A stretch of 64,000 nt of DNA from Lithospermum erythrorhizon (taxonomy: Eukaryota > Streptophyta > Magnoliopsida > Boraginales > Boraginaceae), in assembly GCA_019722365.1 (NCBI GenBank), contig JADFUC010002297.1, positions 124,001 through 188,000 on the forward strand. Direction: 5' to 3'. How positions within the stretch are numbered: position 1 is the first letter of the stretch; every line of letters starts with the position of its first letter. The position numbers and the translations under genes are program-made. Of the stretch, positions 11,761 to 23,583 are shown in pieces. The notes beneath the pieces were generated by a model. It did no database searches, was not told the origin of the DNA, and saw only the letters and a program-made list of their open reading frames with translations.

Positions 11761-13085
11761 ATAAATTTGAGTGTTCATCGGCAATAGGAGAGAAGAACTA
11801 TTTGAATACATTATTAAATAAAGCCCGATAGGGAGGGGGGAAGAATGGTTTAGGGTTTTTTCTTCGATCGGGGGGGGGAGAATGGTTTAAATTTCTAAAA
11901 CTCTAGAACAACTTGAATCATTTGGTGGGGTACGATGAGCCAGGATTGGGTTGGTTAAATCAGATCAAATCAGGATCGATCCGGTTCATAAAAAAAACCG
12001 GTCAGGTTAAGTAGGTTTTTATCCATCATTGGAATGGGATAGGATCTGACGAAGTGATTTTATCAGGTCAATGGCTTGACGAACAAACATATTGTACAAT
12101 GGCGCTAATTTTTCTTAAAAGGTGTTGAACACTTATAACTCCATTCATGTAGAAAACTTTTGCTGACATTGGAAAAAGTTACTCCCATTCATATAAATAC
12201 CTTTAACAAGCGTAAATGGAGAAAAAAATTGGGCCGAGTTTGACTCAAAACATTTTACTCAAAATTTACTTCTAAAAAATTTGATGAAGTGTAACTCAAA
12301 TCGAGTCAAACTCTAATTTTAATCTCGATCTATTACAAGCCAAAGTCTTGACTCGATATATATCATTTATAAGTTTGAATAAACCAAGTTTATTAATAAT
12401 ATATGTATTAAAATCTTGTCGGTTTAATCATGTAGCTATTGTATGTAAAATTAGATAAGAGTCGAATCAAATTACATATAATATCAAGTCGAGTAGAACT
12501 TACTTCCAGGGTTTAGCATCGAGATGAATCTAGACTACATAATAGAATAAGTTACATATAAGATCAAGTGGTAGAGATTTAAAGATTTATAGAGTTGAAT
12601 CGAAATAAATAAGCTTCTACGATTTTGAATCGAAGTCTTTAAACTGAACTGTTTATTAGTGACTGTCCATTTATTTGATCGGATGTTATAAAATGTTGAG
12701 GTAATTATTCTTACTTACTTATAAAATATTATGCTTACATTAATAGGATGAATATGTCACGAATTAACACATCATTTGAGACAGATGATATGCTCTACCT
12801 TGTAACCAATCCACAAAAGGTTACTTATCCAGAATCACACTATGACTAGGATTATGAGGTTATAAAAATACCAGAAATTTCTTTAATGAACTATAAGTTT
12901 CAATTGTCATTTGGAGTTTTGCAGAAAATAGGCTCACAAACAGACATTTCTCAAGTGGTTGGCTACAGCTACAAGCATTCCTTAATCCCAATAGGCCTGA
13001 CTAAATTATTGGCCATCCCTAATGAGACACTATCTCCAACAGAAATTTCACACACTGCTCACCTTCTTGATTTGCTATTTTGTTA
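11761..13085. other. Unassigned, no clear gene
   Basis: A G-run near 11870 and AT-rich DNA. At 12886-13089 (+) an open frame of 67 codons (MNYKFQLSFGVLQKIG..., SLIPIGLTKLLAIPNE) reads more protein-like than its surroundings and has an acceptor-like TTTTGCAG inside. I do not recognise it and would call it at most a gene fragment. Confidence 0.25.
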
Positions 13086-13313
13086 CTAGAGTCCGTATCA
13101 ATTTAATTAATTATCTATTTCAAAATACTAAAATAATAATTAAATTTTATTATTTGAAGAGAAACGTAAAATGTCTTAAAATAGAATATTGGGAGCGAAA
13201 CAATTTTGTCCATTACAAAAGTTACATTGATGAAAAAGTAAGCGATCGGTGCCAATAAAATAAAAGATTTTTGTTAGATAATTGTAATTAGAACAGAGAC
13301 GGAGGAAGTATTA
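13086..13313. mobile_element. MITE relic, Stowaway-like, copy D
   Basis: Starts TACTAGAGTCCGTATCAATTTAATTAA, a decayed TACTCCCTCCGT-type end, and finishes GAACAGAGACGGAGGAAGTA, which matches the inverted end well. About 225 bases, AT-rich and non-coding. Confidence 0.5.
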
Positions 13314-13547
13314 TATATCTATAAAAAAAAATATGAATATTTCATTCCTCTTAATTTAGTCTCAAAACTGCTTAAAACTGAAAGCAACCATTGTTATTAT
13401 CTTAGGGCTTTAAATGAATGAATTCAAACCAGCTGATGATCACACTACCTGTCCTTTTCTATATCTTTCATTGCAGCTTGTCATCTATAATATGAGTGTT
13501 TCTCCTTTACTTGTATTCTTTAAGCCTTTTCATTCTCATAATTCAAG

Positions 13548-13778
13548 ATGTGTCACCCTGGTGTTCTTGAATCTCCTATCGGTTATCGCCAAAGGCTGCC
13601 ACAGCGGCGGCTGATTACTCCTGCAGAGACTACAGTTGTAGTGGTGCAACCTTCAGCCGTGAACAGGAATACTAACGGGGCTGCTGATGGCGGTGGAATG
13701 GAGTGTGTATGTTCACCCACACGCCATCCTGGATCGTTCAGGTGCAGGCACCATCGTTCCAGTTATGCATGGGTATAG
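13548..13778 (+). CDS. Small conserved plant protein with CSPT...HPGSFRC motif
   Basis: An intact 76-residue product. The C-terminal part, MECVCSPTRHPGSFRCRHHR, is the hallmark of a group of short plant proteins, often labelled serine-rich protein-like, that end in a Cys-Ser-Pro-Thr...His-Pro-Gly-Ser-Phe-Arg-Cys block. The group has no established function, and the Cys and His spacing could bind metal or form disulfides. Upstream of the block lie a basic segment (YRQRLPQRRLITPAE) and a run TTVVVVQPS. There is no signal peptide or membrane segment. The ATG at 13548 is the first in frame and begins MCHPGV. An acceptor-like TTTCATTGCAG at about 13467-13477 may end a leader intron. It is a single-exon frame closing at TAG 13776-13778. 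Confidence 0.7.
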   Translation: MCHPGVLESPIGYRQRLPQRRLITPAETTVVVVQPSAVNRNTNGAADGGGMECVCSPTRHPGSFRCRHHRSSYAWV

Positions 13779-14785
13779 TGTTGCATATAGTGTTTTCTTA
13801 AAGCTAGTGTATTCAATGTGTACATGGGTTAACTGCCAAGGAGACCTTGTATAAATGCATCACAGTGTATAACTCCAAATGAAATCATATAAATAATGAA
13901 CTTATCATCACCATACACAAACCCAGAAGAGAAGGAATAAATCAAGAAAACATTAGAAATACTGACACTTGGTATTCTTAAAGTTCCAATAGGTTTCCAA
14001 TACCGAAACAGAAAGTTTCTTGAACATATTCCCTCCATCTCAAGAGGATTGTCTAGTTCTATTTTTTTTAATGTAAGTAACATTTTAATACAAGTTAAAG
14101 TTGACCTATTTCAGAAAATGCATGAAAAAATTAATCGAATGGGACAAGTTATGGGAAATGAAAAAGAGCGACAACAGACCATCTTCATGCAAGAGAGTAA
14201 GTATGTTTAGAAAATTAACTTATCTTTATACTTTATAGAGTATTTGGGGCAGAATATGAAGAAAAAGAACTCATATTTACCACTACTTGTCATATGAGCC
14301 ATTACAAATGGCAAATAAGTTTGTACAAGATGTTAGTTATATAGTTATATAATACAATACATGATGCATGAGAATGCTCACACCATCAACATTGCATAAA
14401 ATGTGCTGCTTTAGTTCTACAGAGATCACATAACTTTTCGAAACAGGGTAAGAATGCACGACACTTTTAATTTATAGGTACATCGCCTGGTTGGAGAAGT
14501 AACCTCCTCGAGACAACTGCTTCGGAATGTCTTGATTAGCTACAAGTACATCACTGTTACATCAAAATGGAAAATAGTTAGTGCCATCTTGTCACAACCT
14601 TTAGACATAAGCCTCTGAAAGTTGCAGTCCAGATCAATTTGAAGCTTAGACGACACATTTAAAACCGAGAAGGATGATAATAGATGTGCAGTAGATTTAA
14701 ATCAGATGTCAACATTTTAAGTCCTAACTAATAAGCTAAAAAACATTTCTGATAAGCTACAAGAAGAAACATCAGATACGAACCA
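13779..14785. other. Intergenic, 3' sides of two converging genes
   Basis: No gene seen. A MITE-end motif (ATTCCCTCCATCTCAAGAGGATTGTC) lies near 14030. The rest is AT-rich and may include the 3' UTR of the LEA_2 gene on the minus strand. Confidence 0.35.
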
Positions 14786-17446
14786 TCAAAATTCTACAGA
14801 GTACGAATATACTACCTCAGGGTAACAATTCTGGTGATTGATTGTCTGATTGTGGACATCTATGACAATTTCACATGCGACTTTTGCCTGAAAATGTATT
14901 AGAAGAAGAATGTTAGAACTTCTAAAGTACGTAACAGTCTTAGCGTATAGGATGTAAACAGACAGGATATTTTCTCATAACATGGCAATACCGCAATGAA
15001 AAAGTTTATTGTAGACAAAGTACATAAGATGTTGATCAAGAAATCTGTGAAGTTCAATGTCAAGTCTGTGTCAAATGAATGATTTTGAAAGGATACATTA
15101 GTTACAGGTTAGAGTACAAAATTATAGAACCAAAGTTTGGGGAGAATACAGTAGTGGTCAATATGTTGCCACATGACCACATTAATGAGACTCATGCAAT
15201 TATGCACAAATGCACATTACCATGGACCTAGTTACATGGCTAGCTAAATACATACCAACATTTTCCAAAGTCAATGTTCATCAAGATGGGAACATTAAAT
15301 TTTTTAGTGTACTAAACTATCATATATGGATCTAAAGATTCCGTTGGCAACATCACTGAAAAGTAACAACATTGATCCATATGAGATCACTTTATTGTGC
15401 TGGAAGTCTAGAACCAACTAAGGAATAATTCCTTGTGAAATATGACACTCGGTTTTGCACGTCAGATGCTAATAGTCCTCCAGAAAGTGTCAAACCTGAG
15501 TACAAAATCAATACTGGAGCTATTGTGGTAAACGTAATCAAAATGATGCAGATTCATTCATGTGTAGTCATTCTATCAACTGACTACAACAGAGAGGAAG
15601 TAGGTTGAATGAGACTTGATATGGATCTTGCTAAACCTTTTTTTTATTACTACCTACAAAACCATTTAACAAGTGTCCAACTAAAAAGAACACAACAAAT
15701 TATATGTCTGGAAATAGATGGTGAACATTGATGCAATGAGAGATCTAGGTAAACAAAATAAACGAAGTAGAAAACAAGATTTACAAGTTCTTTAATAAAA
15801 ATGGAAGCCAAATATATGAGTACAGCAATTACAAGTAACAACCATTTTGCTTAGATATACTTAACCTTGCAGTTCGTATAACTTAGATAATGAACTAATA
15901 GTCTGATCATGGATTTAAAACTCTGACAGTCCATTTATTTCACAAATCCGTTCAGCAAAAGGACATTACTAAAACTGAAGGTCAAAATTACTGATAAAAA
16001 ACAACACAAACATATATTCGGATCACAAAAACATGATCCTGTAACTTGCATAGGACATTACTAAAACTGAAGGTCGAGATTACTAAAAACAACACCAAAA
16101 TATATTCGGATCACAAAAGCTTAATCTTGTGACCTGTATCACCCTACAAACTAACTTCATTATTTATTACTCGCATTTTCTATCATCAGAGTAAAAGGTT
16201 CAAACTTTAAACTCTTTTCCAGTTAAACATCCTGAAACCAACCAGAACAAACTCCAAAAAAACAAAACTTCCACCACATCGTTCAACTCTCACAAACTAT
16301 TCAATTGTGTATAAAATAATAGTAGTAAAAAAGTAAGACTAGAGTAATACTCCCTCCATCTCATATTGTCTAGTTTGATTTTCGATGGTCAAAATTAGCA
16401 AACCGTGTGGAATCAACTGCCAAACATAACTTTGATTCGAATCAACATGATCATATCAATAGTAAACTAGGCAGAAAATAGTTAATTCACAGACATAAGT
16501 TTGACTTGAATCAAAATGATCATAACAATAGCAGACTACTTTAAAAATGCAATCTTTTAATATATATTTCATCATATATCATAAACATAAAAAATACAAC
16601 AATCTAAATTCAAAACTTGACAATCTTTTTGGGACATGGGTAGTAAAAAAATCAAACCTTAAATGGAATTTTAAACAAGACTAATCCGAGCTGCCCCAAA
16701 ATGTCATTAACAGTAAACAAAATGACACACATAAGTTTGACTCGAATCAAAATGATCATATCTATAGCAAACTAGTTTAATAACATATATTTTATCAAAA
16801 ATCATATAAAAAAAAACAATAATCAAAATTCAAAACTTGACAATCTTTTTGGGACATGGGTAGTAACAAAACCAAACCTTTAATGGAATTTCAAACAAAT
16901 ATAATCCAAGCTGTCCACCAATCTGAGTAACAGTATCAAAAGTGACAACCCCCTTAGCCAAATCAGCAATCAAAGGCACCACATCATCAAAAAACTCAAC
17001 CCCAACAAGCTCAAGCCTCGCATTCACATAAGAGCTACCTCTAGCCTTCACATTTCCCTTATGAGAATTCACAAACCCAAGTTCTTTCCCTCTATACGAT
17101 ATAGAAACATTCAAATAATCATAGTTTATTGAGTAAAAGTCTCTGTTGAAGAGCTTAACAGTGAGGTCTAGTGTGATGTCTAGGGAGAGAGGGAAGGTGT
17201 GGAATTGGAGGTGGTCTACGTTGACTTTGATGATTGTGAGTTGGGGGTCGGAGGGGAAGAGGAGGAAGATGGTGGTGAGGAGGAGGAGGAAGAGGAGGAG
17301 AGGGAGGGAGTAGCGGCGGCAGGAGCGGAGGAGGAGGGTGGTGGTGGAGGGGGGAGGGCGGTGGTAGGGTAGGACGATCAGGTATTGGGGTGGGGGAGGG
17401 AGGAGGGGTGGTAGGAGGTGGTGGGTTTAGGGGTGGAGGAGGTCAT
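14786..17446 (-). CDS. LEA_2 / NDR1-HIN1-like membrane protein, frameshifted near the start
   Basis: Late embryogenesis abundant (LEA_2) protein of the NDR1/HIN1-like, hydroxyproline-rich class: a membrane-anchored protein with one LEA_2 domain, linked in the family to stress and defence. Exon 1 runs from ATG 17446 to 16878. Exon 2 starts at 14887 after TTTTCAG and encodes AKVACEIVIDVHNQT...CYPE. It may end at a donor (14816) or read on 10 codons to TGA at 14788-14786. In order: a Pro-rich cytosolic tail, one membrane helix (LPLLLFLLLLTTIFLLF), then the LEA_2 domain (LDLTVKLFNRDFYSINYDYL, FDTVTQIGGQLGLYLFEIPLK). The ATG frame hits TGA at 17380-17378, while the long frame starting PQYLIVLPYHRP is offset by one base: one base appears to be missing in a C-rich run near 17388. 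A genuine frameshift or a sequencing slip fit equally. The intron is about 2 kb. Confidence 0.75.
16349..16930. repeat. MITE-bearing tandem duplication covering the LEA_2 exon 1 end
   Basis: A MITE-like sequence opens TACTCCCTCCATCTCATATTGTC at 16349. Its matching end GACAATCTTTTTGGGACATGGGTAGTA appears twice, near 16620 and 16840. Each is followed by a copy of the exon 1 end and splice donor: real at 16867-16930, decayed at 16650-16720. Units are about 220-230 bases and share GACTCGAATCAAAATGATCATA. The decayed copy would read as a stray donor inside the intron. Confidence 0.6.
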
Positions 17447-19559
17447 GGTGGGGTGGGGTAGGTAGGGTAGGGTCCGGGAATATAATAGAAATGTTGCTAA
17501 AAAGTTTTGTTTTTTTGGTCAACTACAACAATTATTCACAAAGTTGTGAAGGATTGAAGTATTTTAGGCTTAGTCGAATCGAATTGAGCACAATTGTATT
17601 GACGCGACTCGAAAATTTTAAGTATTGTACTCGATCTGATTCAGTCTGAGCGTAAAAATAGGATTCAAGCTCTATCTGAAAAGAAAATTCGAAAAAGACT
17701 AGGCTTCGAAACTTCGATCCAGCTTGTCTGGTCAATCTGGGACTCGAAATATTATAGTGTTAATCACTTATTCCAATCCATTTTATTATGATTTTTAATT
17801 ATAATGACAACTCTTTGACCCAGTACGTCAGTGTGAGTAAAATAAATGATCTTTTAAGTCAGATTGAGCTGATTTAATGTAGGATTGAATATAGCTAATA
17901 TGAGGTGACGTTAAATTGTATTATGGATATTGTAACTCAATTACGCCAGTTAATGCCATAGTTAATAGAGTTATCAAAAGTTCCAAAAACTAATAAGTTA
18001 TTTACATAGCAAAACAAACAAAGTTTTTCAGAGTCTTGAAGGCTAATAAGTTATTTACATAAGTTTCGGTTCTTCACGAGTTCGCATTTACAGGGGTTTT
18101 GTATGACAACAGAATCTTCATTTTGTGGGATTTCATATGATGGCATCATTGTAAGTTGTCTTTTTGATGATGATTAAACAAAAATATGGGATTGGCTTTA
18201 ATGTATGAATTTGGTGATAATAGCATCGGTTTAGTTTATGTAGGTATAAATATGCTAACTTTGGATCGTCTCATTTGGTTCATTTGGCATTTTAATGGAG
18301 CTTGGTGATGTTATCACGTGCTTTTGCCTTTTCATCCCGAGTTTAAATTTGTAGTATGCTTCAGAAGAAGAAGTGTCTTTAAGTTCTGCTTTTTTTCTCG
18401 GCGGATGATGTAGCAGCATTAGAAACATTTTGTTTCAATCGAGATCTTCTGAGCTGATTATAAGTTTCACCCTGTACAAATATATTCATATGAGAATGTT
18501 TAGAAAAGTCAATATCATAGGTACACTGGAAACATGTAAGAAGAAGAAAATAAATGTCGATACCATTTTTGCTAGTTCGCTTATTCGTTCAGGTGTTGTT
18601 TGCATTATTCGTTCGGCTACTACTTTACTATTTCTGGCTAACCTACAATACAGCTATTATCATGATTGACATAATCTGTTAGCTTTGAACGTCGTTATTC
18701 AGTCTTGAAGTAGCTTAAAAATAAATGTATTATATTTTATGTTCGAAATCTGATTACCTCATAAATAACTTTCTTTTCATAGTGGCAGTCATAGAGATAC
18801 CGAGGATTCGATATCTATTTTAGAAACAATTACCCATTCTATGTAATATTATAACCTTTAATTACGAGTCGTAAATTTAGGTAAAATCCTCGATCGATAA
18901 TGTAACTTTATAGTTTTGGATAATATTGATGATAAATTATTACAATTATAGTTAAAGTATGTATTGTTTATATGTACCTCTGTTTCATTACGAAATTCGG
19001 ATACGTATAGATTTTTCATGTGGATCCGTATGCAATCTCGATATTTTAGTCGACTTTCCTCAAAGCTATTAGGCTGTGGGAATTAAATCGTCCTCAGACG
19101 ATATTAGACCTATTCTCGAATGTAGTTGGAATATATCAGATGCATTTAATTTTATGTAAGCAAGTAATCTGAAACTCGTCGACGATTACCATGATTTCAT
19201 ATGCATTCTGGTCGACGGAGGATTAATGGCAAATGATGTACCATTTTTTGGTAGCGAAGTGAAATAGCTATGAAAAATCAAGAAGCATAAGCGATTATTT
19301 ATTTTTCAAGGATGACGTTGGATGTATAATTTATAAAATAGAAATTATGCAACTCGATATCGGTGATTTTAAGTCTCTCTACCGCTAAAGAATATCATTG
19401 TTGTTCTTCTTACGTAAGAATTGAATTTCTGATGAATGTCGTTTTAAAGCCATATATAAGTATTTATTGCTTCAATGCATTTTTTGTAATTGTAAGTATG
19501 TCGTGTTTATGCATACATATAAAATGTATCTGAATATATATATACATTAATTATTATGG
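17447..19559. other. LEA_2 upstream region and unassigned DNA
   Basis: Likely holds the LEA_2 promoter near 17.5 kb. Further right are short open frames without motifs and AT-rich DNA that may be the 3' end of the Helitron. No gene can be supported. Confidence 0.3.
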
Positions 19560-19589
19560 AATGATTATCACTTACTCATTGTCGACTAT

Positions 19590-20335
19590 TTTGAAATTTT
19601 GCACTGTAGCTATGTTGGAATCAACAGTGACATCTTGACATGGATCAGCCTTTATTACAACAACCATGATATCTAAAAGTAAAGGAACTACATGTAATAT
19701 TTATATCTTATATAGAATAATGTTGTAATTTAAGTAAGTAGAAATATATATGTTAACATATATGTGTGATTGTCGACATACCTACTGATTGCTTTCCAGT
19801 TTTCAAAGTTTTGCAATTTGGCTTATAGGTGTGAGACCATCCAAGATGTGAGATAAATTTGGCTTTTCTTGGGGCATCGGTCGTGATGAAGTGTATTTGG
19901 AGAATCATTGATTTGGATGGTTAGTATCCGATATTGAGATATGTAATCGACTTGGGCATTGGAAATTTCAAAGATCTTGAATAATTGTAGAACAGGAGAG
20001 TATACATTGATGAGATCACCAAATATGGATGCTGCTATTTGGTTCCCCTGTGATATATTTATTTAGTTTATATAGTTGTAATGCTTATGCAAAGAGAATA
20101 AAGTATAGTTATAGTGATATAATACCTCGGCATCAGTAAAAACATAACGTTTGACTTCCAAATGCGAACCGGTCGAGCAAGTCATAAATTTGGAATTTCT
20201 TCGATTATTGTTACAGCGATCGTCTTCAGTATGCATCCCGATCGAGGATGCTGTCGGGCGTTTTCCATTGTATAATGAATCTGCATTGGGAAGGTAGTAA
20301 TGAATAAGTATGTAAGTATATATATAAAGTGACAT
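19590..20335 (-). pseudogene. Helitron RPA70-like (OB-fold, DUF223) relic
   Basis: Minus-strand translation around 20050-19830 gives GNQIAASIFGDLINVYSPVL, then LQLFKIFEISNAQVDYISQY and RYPKK-like text, the pattern of the RPA70-type single-strand-binding proteins that plant Helitrons carry (nucleotide-binding OB fold with GN.I.A.I and Y.I.NA). A later piece near 19600-19670 (VVVIKADPCQDVTVDS) fits the following OB fold. Frames change several times. RPA-like proteins are thought to protect single-stranded intermediates during rolling-circle transposition. Confidence 0.5.
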
Positions 20336-20599
20336 ATGTTAGTGTGTTAAATTTCTAACCTTAGAGTATTTCTACGTTACAATTTCATGAAGGTCACATT
20401 TATCAACATATGAAAATAAATATGAAGACTAAAGTTAATAAAATCGACGACTTTCTTTAGCAGATATATAACTTTGCCTTATCTTCTAATGCAGCGAGCC
20501 AAAAGATTTAGAATACAAAAAATGCATAAGTAAAACAAAGGAAAATCAAAAAGCAAAAGAGAAGCAAAAAGAAGAAGAAAAATGATGTTATGGCATATT

Positions 20600-22125
20600 T
20601 GCTTTCTGAAACCGTTGTATATAACGTTAGATGTATGCACAGGTTCTCGGATCGGCTGTAAGTAGGCGGGATTATCAATACTTTCACATTGCTTCTGTTT
20701 TACCGCTCTGAACAAGGCGTAAAAGTTGCCCATGACAAAAAACAGGTTGTTTGAGATACAACCCAACATAACTTAATGTCTGGCCTTGAGATTTATTAAT
20801 GGTCATGTCATGGCTTATAATCGGGTAGGTTGACGTCTAACAAAAGGGATGAGGTATTTAGAGTCGTTTGGATTTGTTTCCAATGGAATTTTTGGGATCC
20901 AAACATGTTTTCCTGTCTTTGGCTTTGGTCCAATCCTGACACCTAGAACGATAAGTAAACTTTTGCAAATGAGCCTGGTGCCATTGCATAAACCTCTACT
21001 GGGTTAATATTCCTCAGAAGAATAATTGGGCTATTTTTCTTCAAAACCAATTTATGACCACAGCCGATCCACTTTGGCTCAAACTATTGGGTAGTCCAAC
21101 ATGTCGCCTTGGTCTTTCGTGCTCTTGGCTGCATCATCACTTGTATAAACAAGCTCTTGTCCGGAAGCTTTCAATCGGGATGGGTTGTCGTTCCAGAATT
21201 CATTCTTGGGGCATAATATAGTTCTCTTCATCATCTCAAAAGGTGCAGTTTCAAAAAGAGACATATGTCTGGATAAACATTTTTGATAAGAGCTTGAAGA
21301 GACTCATTGATAGAAGAATAAGGTATGATCATAGGTTGAGGAATTCTGATTTCTCCTTTTTCTGACCGGTTCTCGGTTCGTTTCACATTCTGTTAGGAAG
21401 TCGATAAAGTAGGATCATCTTTGCTCTACGTATTTGTCCGGTGAGCTTGAGTTTTCTAATATCTTTCCATAAAGTCGAACTGATAATGCTTGCATCGATT
21501 TGCTCTTTTCTAGTTCCTCTTGGCGCCTCTGAGGCTTATGCGAAATCTCCACCGAATACCACTAATTTTCCTCCAAATAGTGATTTGTTCTCCTTGTGAT
21601 TCACCCATGAAAGGTGATTTAAAGCATGTATAGCGATTTTACGCCATAGACTTCATCCCATATGATTATTTTTGATGTTCTAATCAATTGACTTCGCTAC
21701 TTTGAAAGCGACATCGACATTTAATGAGACATATCATCAATTTTGAACCTTGGGTAGAGGCTGTTAGGCACTCAGAAAACCGACTTCTATTCTGATGATG
21801 CCACAATCAATGCTATATAACCTCTGGACCGTATGTGAGCAATTAGTACTTTGTATAAGAAACTTTTACCTGTACCACCTGGTCCGTCGACAAAATAGAC
21901 ACCACTTTTTTTTGAGATAACATGATGAAATATAGTGTCAAATGTTGTTTTTTGCTGGCTGTTTAATTGATTGATGCCGAGTAAGTCTTCTTCCGGTACT
22001 GGGATGCTACGTTCATAAGCTATCTCTCTTGTGAAGCGCTTGAAATCAGAAGTGACATATTTGAAGGACACAAGATTATATTCATTGACATTTCTGCCCC
22101 GAGAGATTAGTATCATTCGCTCCAC
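20600..22125 (-). pseudogene. Helitron PIF1-like helicase relic
   Basis: SF1B helicase part of the Helitron RepHel protein. At 22125-21787 the frame is clean for 112 residues and contains LNSQQKTTFDTIF and the Walker A motif DGPGGTGKSFLYK, then RSRGYIALIVASSE. Further along come the RTILCPKNE segment (about 21230), HKLVLKKNSPIILLRNINP (about 21050) and KSQGQTL...VFCHGQL (about 20790-20720), all conserved helicase blocks in the right order. Stops and shifts separate them, for instance after SSE at 21787. The last block lies in an open frame whose own ATG (20769) has no relevance. Confidence 0.8.
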
Positions 22126-23045
22126 ATAGGACTTGTTCGTGTTGTTCTTCCCCGAGGATTCACACCGTGTCTTTACGAAATCTTACGCCGTATTCATAAT
22201 ATGTTTTAAACAACTTTGAAGATGTTGATGGCTTCGTGATGGTAGTAGAGTTGCAAACTAAGCGTCTTAGCCGGATGGCATTCTATAGGTAGGAAGCTTA
22301 GCCTGGTTTTATACATATCCTTTGTCGTCTTGTAGGAGGCCTCGTGTAGCTGCTTCTTGAAAGCTTCTTACAATGACTTGACCAATGTAAGAGAAGAGAA
22401 TCGAAGGAGATTCGGACTTTGGACATTAGAAGCCTCACGAGATGGTATCTTTCATTCTACATTAGTTCTGCGCATGTGAGGCGTCCGATAGCTGTACCAC
22501 TGCTTTTGGTCCATGTCCGCATTTGAGAGTCCCATACATAATACCTTGGGAAGTCCTTGTATAGAAGTTTCAAGTCTTTAGTCTTTGGATCAGTCGCATT
22601 GATGTTGAAGAATTCAGTTAGCATTGTTCTTAGCAACAGCCTTTTCGTTGACCCGATTCTTCCAGTGGTATCATGCTTCCAAAGTAGGATAGACTAAAAA
22701 TTGGGTAGATGTACTTGAGAGTTGAATGAGCTATTTGGATCTCATGCCGAATAGAGGGAAGCCATAGATTCTCCACACTGCCTCCACCGGTGAAACCCAT
22801 CGTGCATTTTGAAAGTGCGCTATCTCATTGGCCGGTAGTGCCGTTGTCGAACCAATCACGAAACATCAACTTTATACAATGGCCCGCTTGTGAATGTATT
22901 TTGTAAAAAGATATTTCCACTTGCTTGCTTGATGTCATAAATTCGACATGTAAATGACAATTGAATTTCGCCAACGATGAAGGGTTATAGTATAACCCAT
23001 TGATTATTAGCCTTGTCCTCGACCTTAGTTGTTAAATCCGTCGTT

Positions 23046-23583
23046 TTAACTAGCACATGCGGATGATAGCATACCACTTTCCGTGTGTAGTATAATCTGC
23101 CAGATCTTTTGGATAATGATTTTTACATTGTTATCTCTCATACAGACATTGTTCGGACTTAGATCCCCACATGGACCATGCATCATGTGTTTGACCACCA
23201 GGCTGTACAGATAAGGATGCAATTTATCGGAAAATTCTGCGCTCATAATTGATCATATGTTTACGGCCCAGAGATGCTTGAATTGAATCTTTGAGGATGA
23301 TTAAAAAATAGGCGTAGGGCAGACCACGCTTTTGAAATTCAATAACATGAACCACTGATGCAACTGCTCCAAATAATTCTCCGCTCATAATCATATCACT
23401 GAGGATACTTAGCTTCGCTTTGAATACTCGGCATAAAAGATCAGGCCTATTTTGAGCTTCTTCTCCTTCCTTTAAACATTGTTTAATCTCTATCCAGTTG
23501 GGATTGCAAGTGATAGTCAAAAAGATATCTGGTTTGCCATATTCTTGAACAAGCGTCATCGAATCTAAGTATCTATGCCTCAT
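23046..23583 (-). pseudogene. Helitron Rep (HUH nuclease) domain relic
   Basis: Helitron helicase-like domain, which holds the HUH rolling-circle nuclease. The frame from 23583 reads MRHRYLDSMTLVQEYGKPDI then FLTITCNPNW, both conserved. Next comes VVHVIEFQKRGLP followed by YAYFLIIL. In active elements the residues after GLP are H-A-H, the metal-binding HUH pair, and here both are tyrosine (codons at 23316-23308). A second frame from 23246 continues HPYLYSLVVKHMMHGPCGDL and NPNNVCM-like text, with a frameshift between the two. The catalytic site is therefore lost as well as the frame. Confidence 0.8.
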
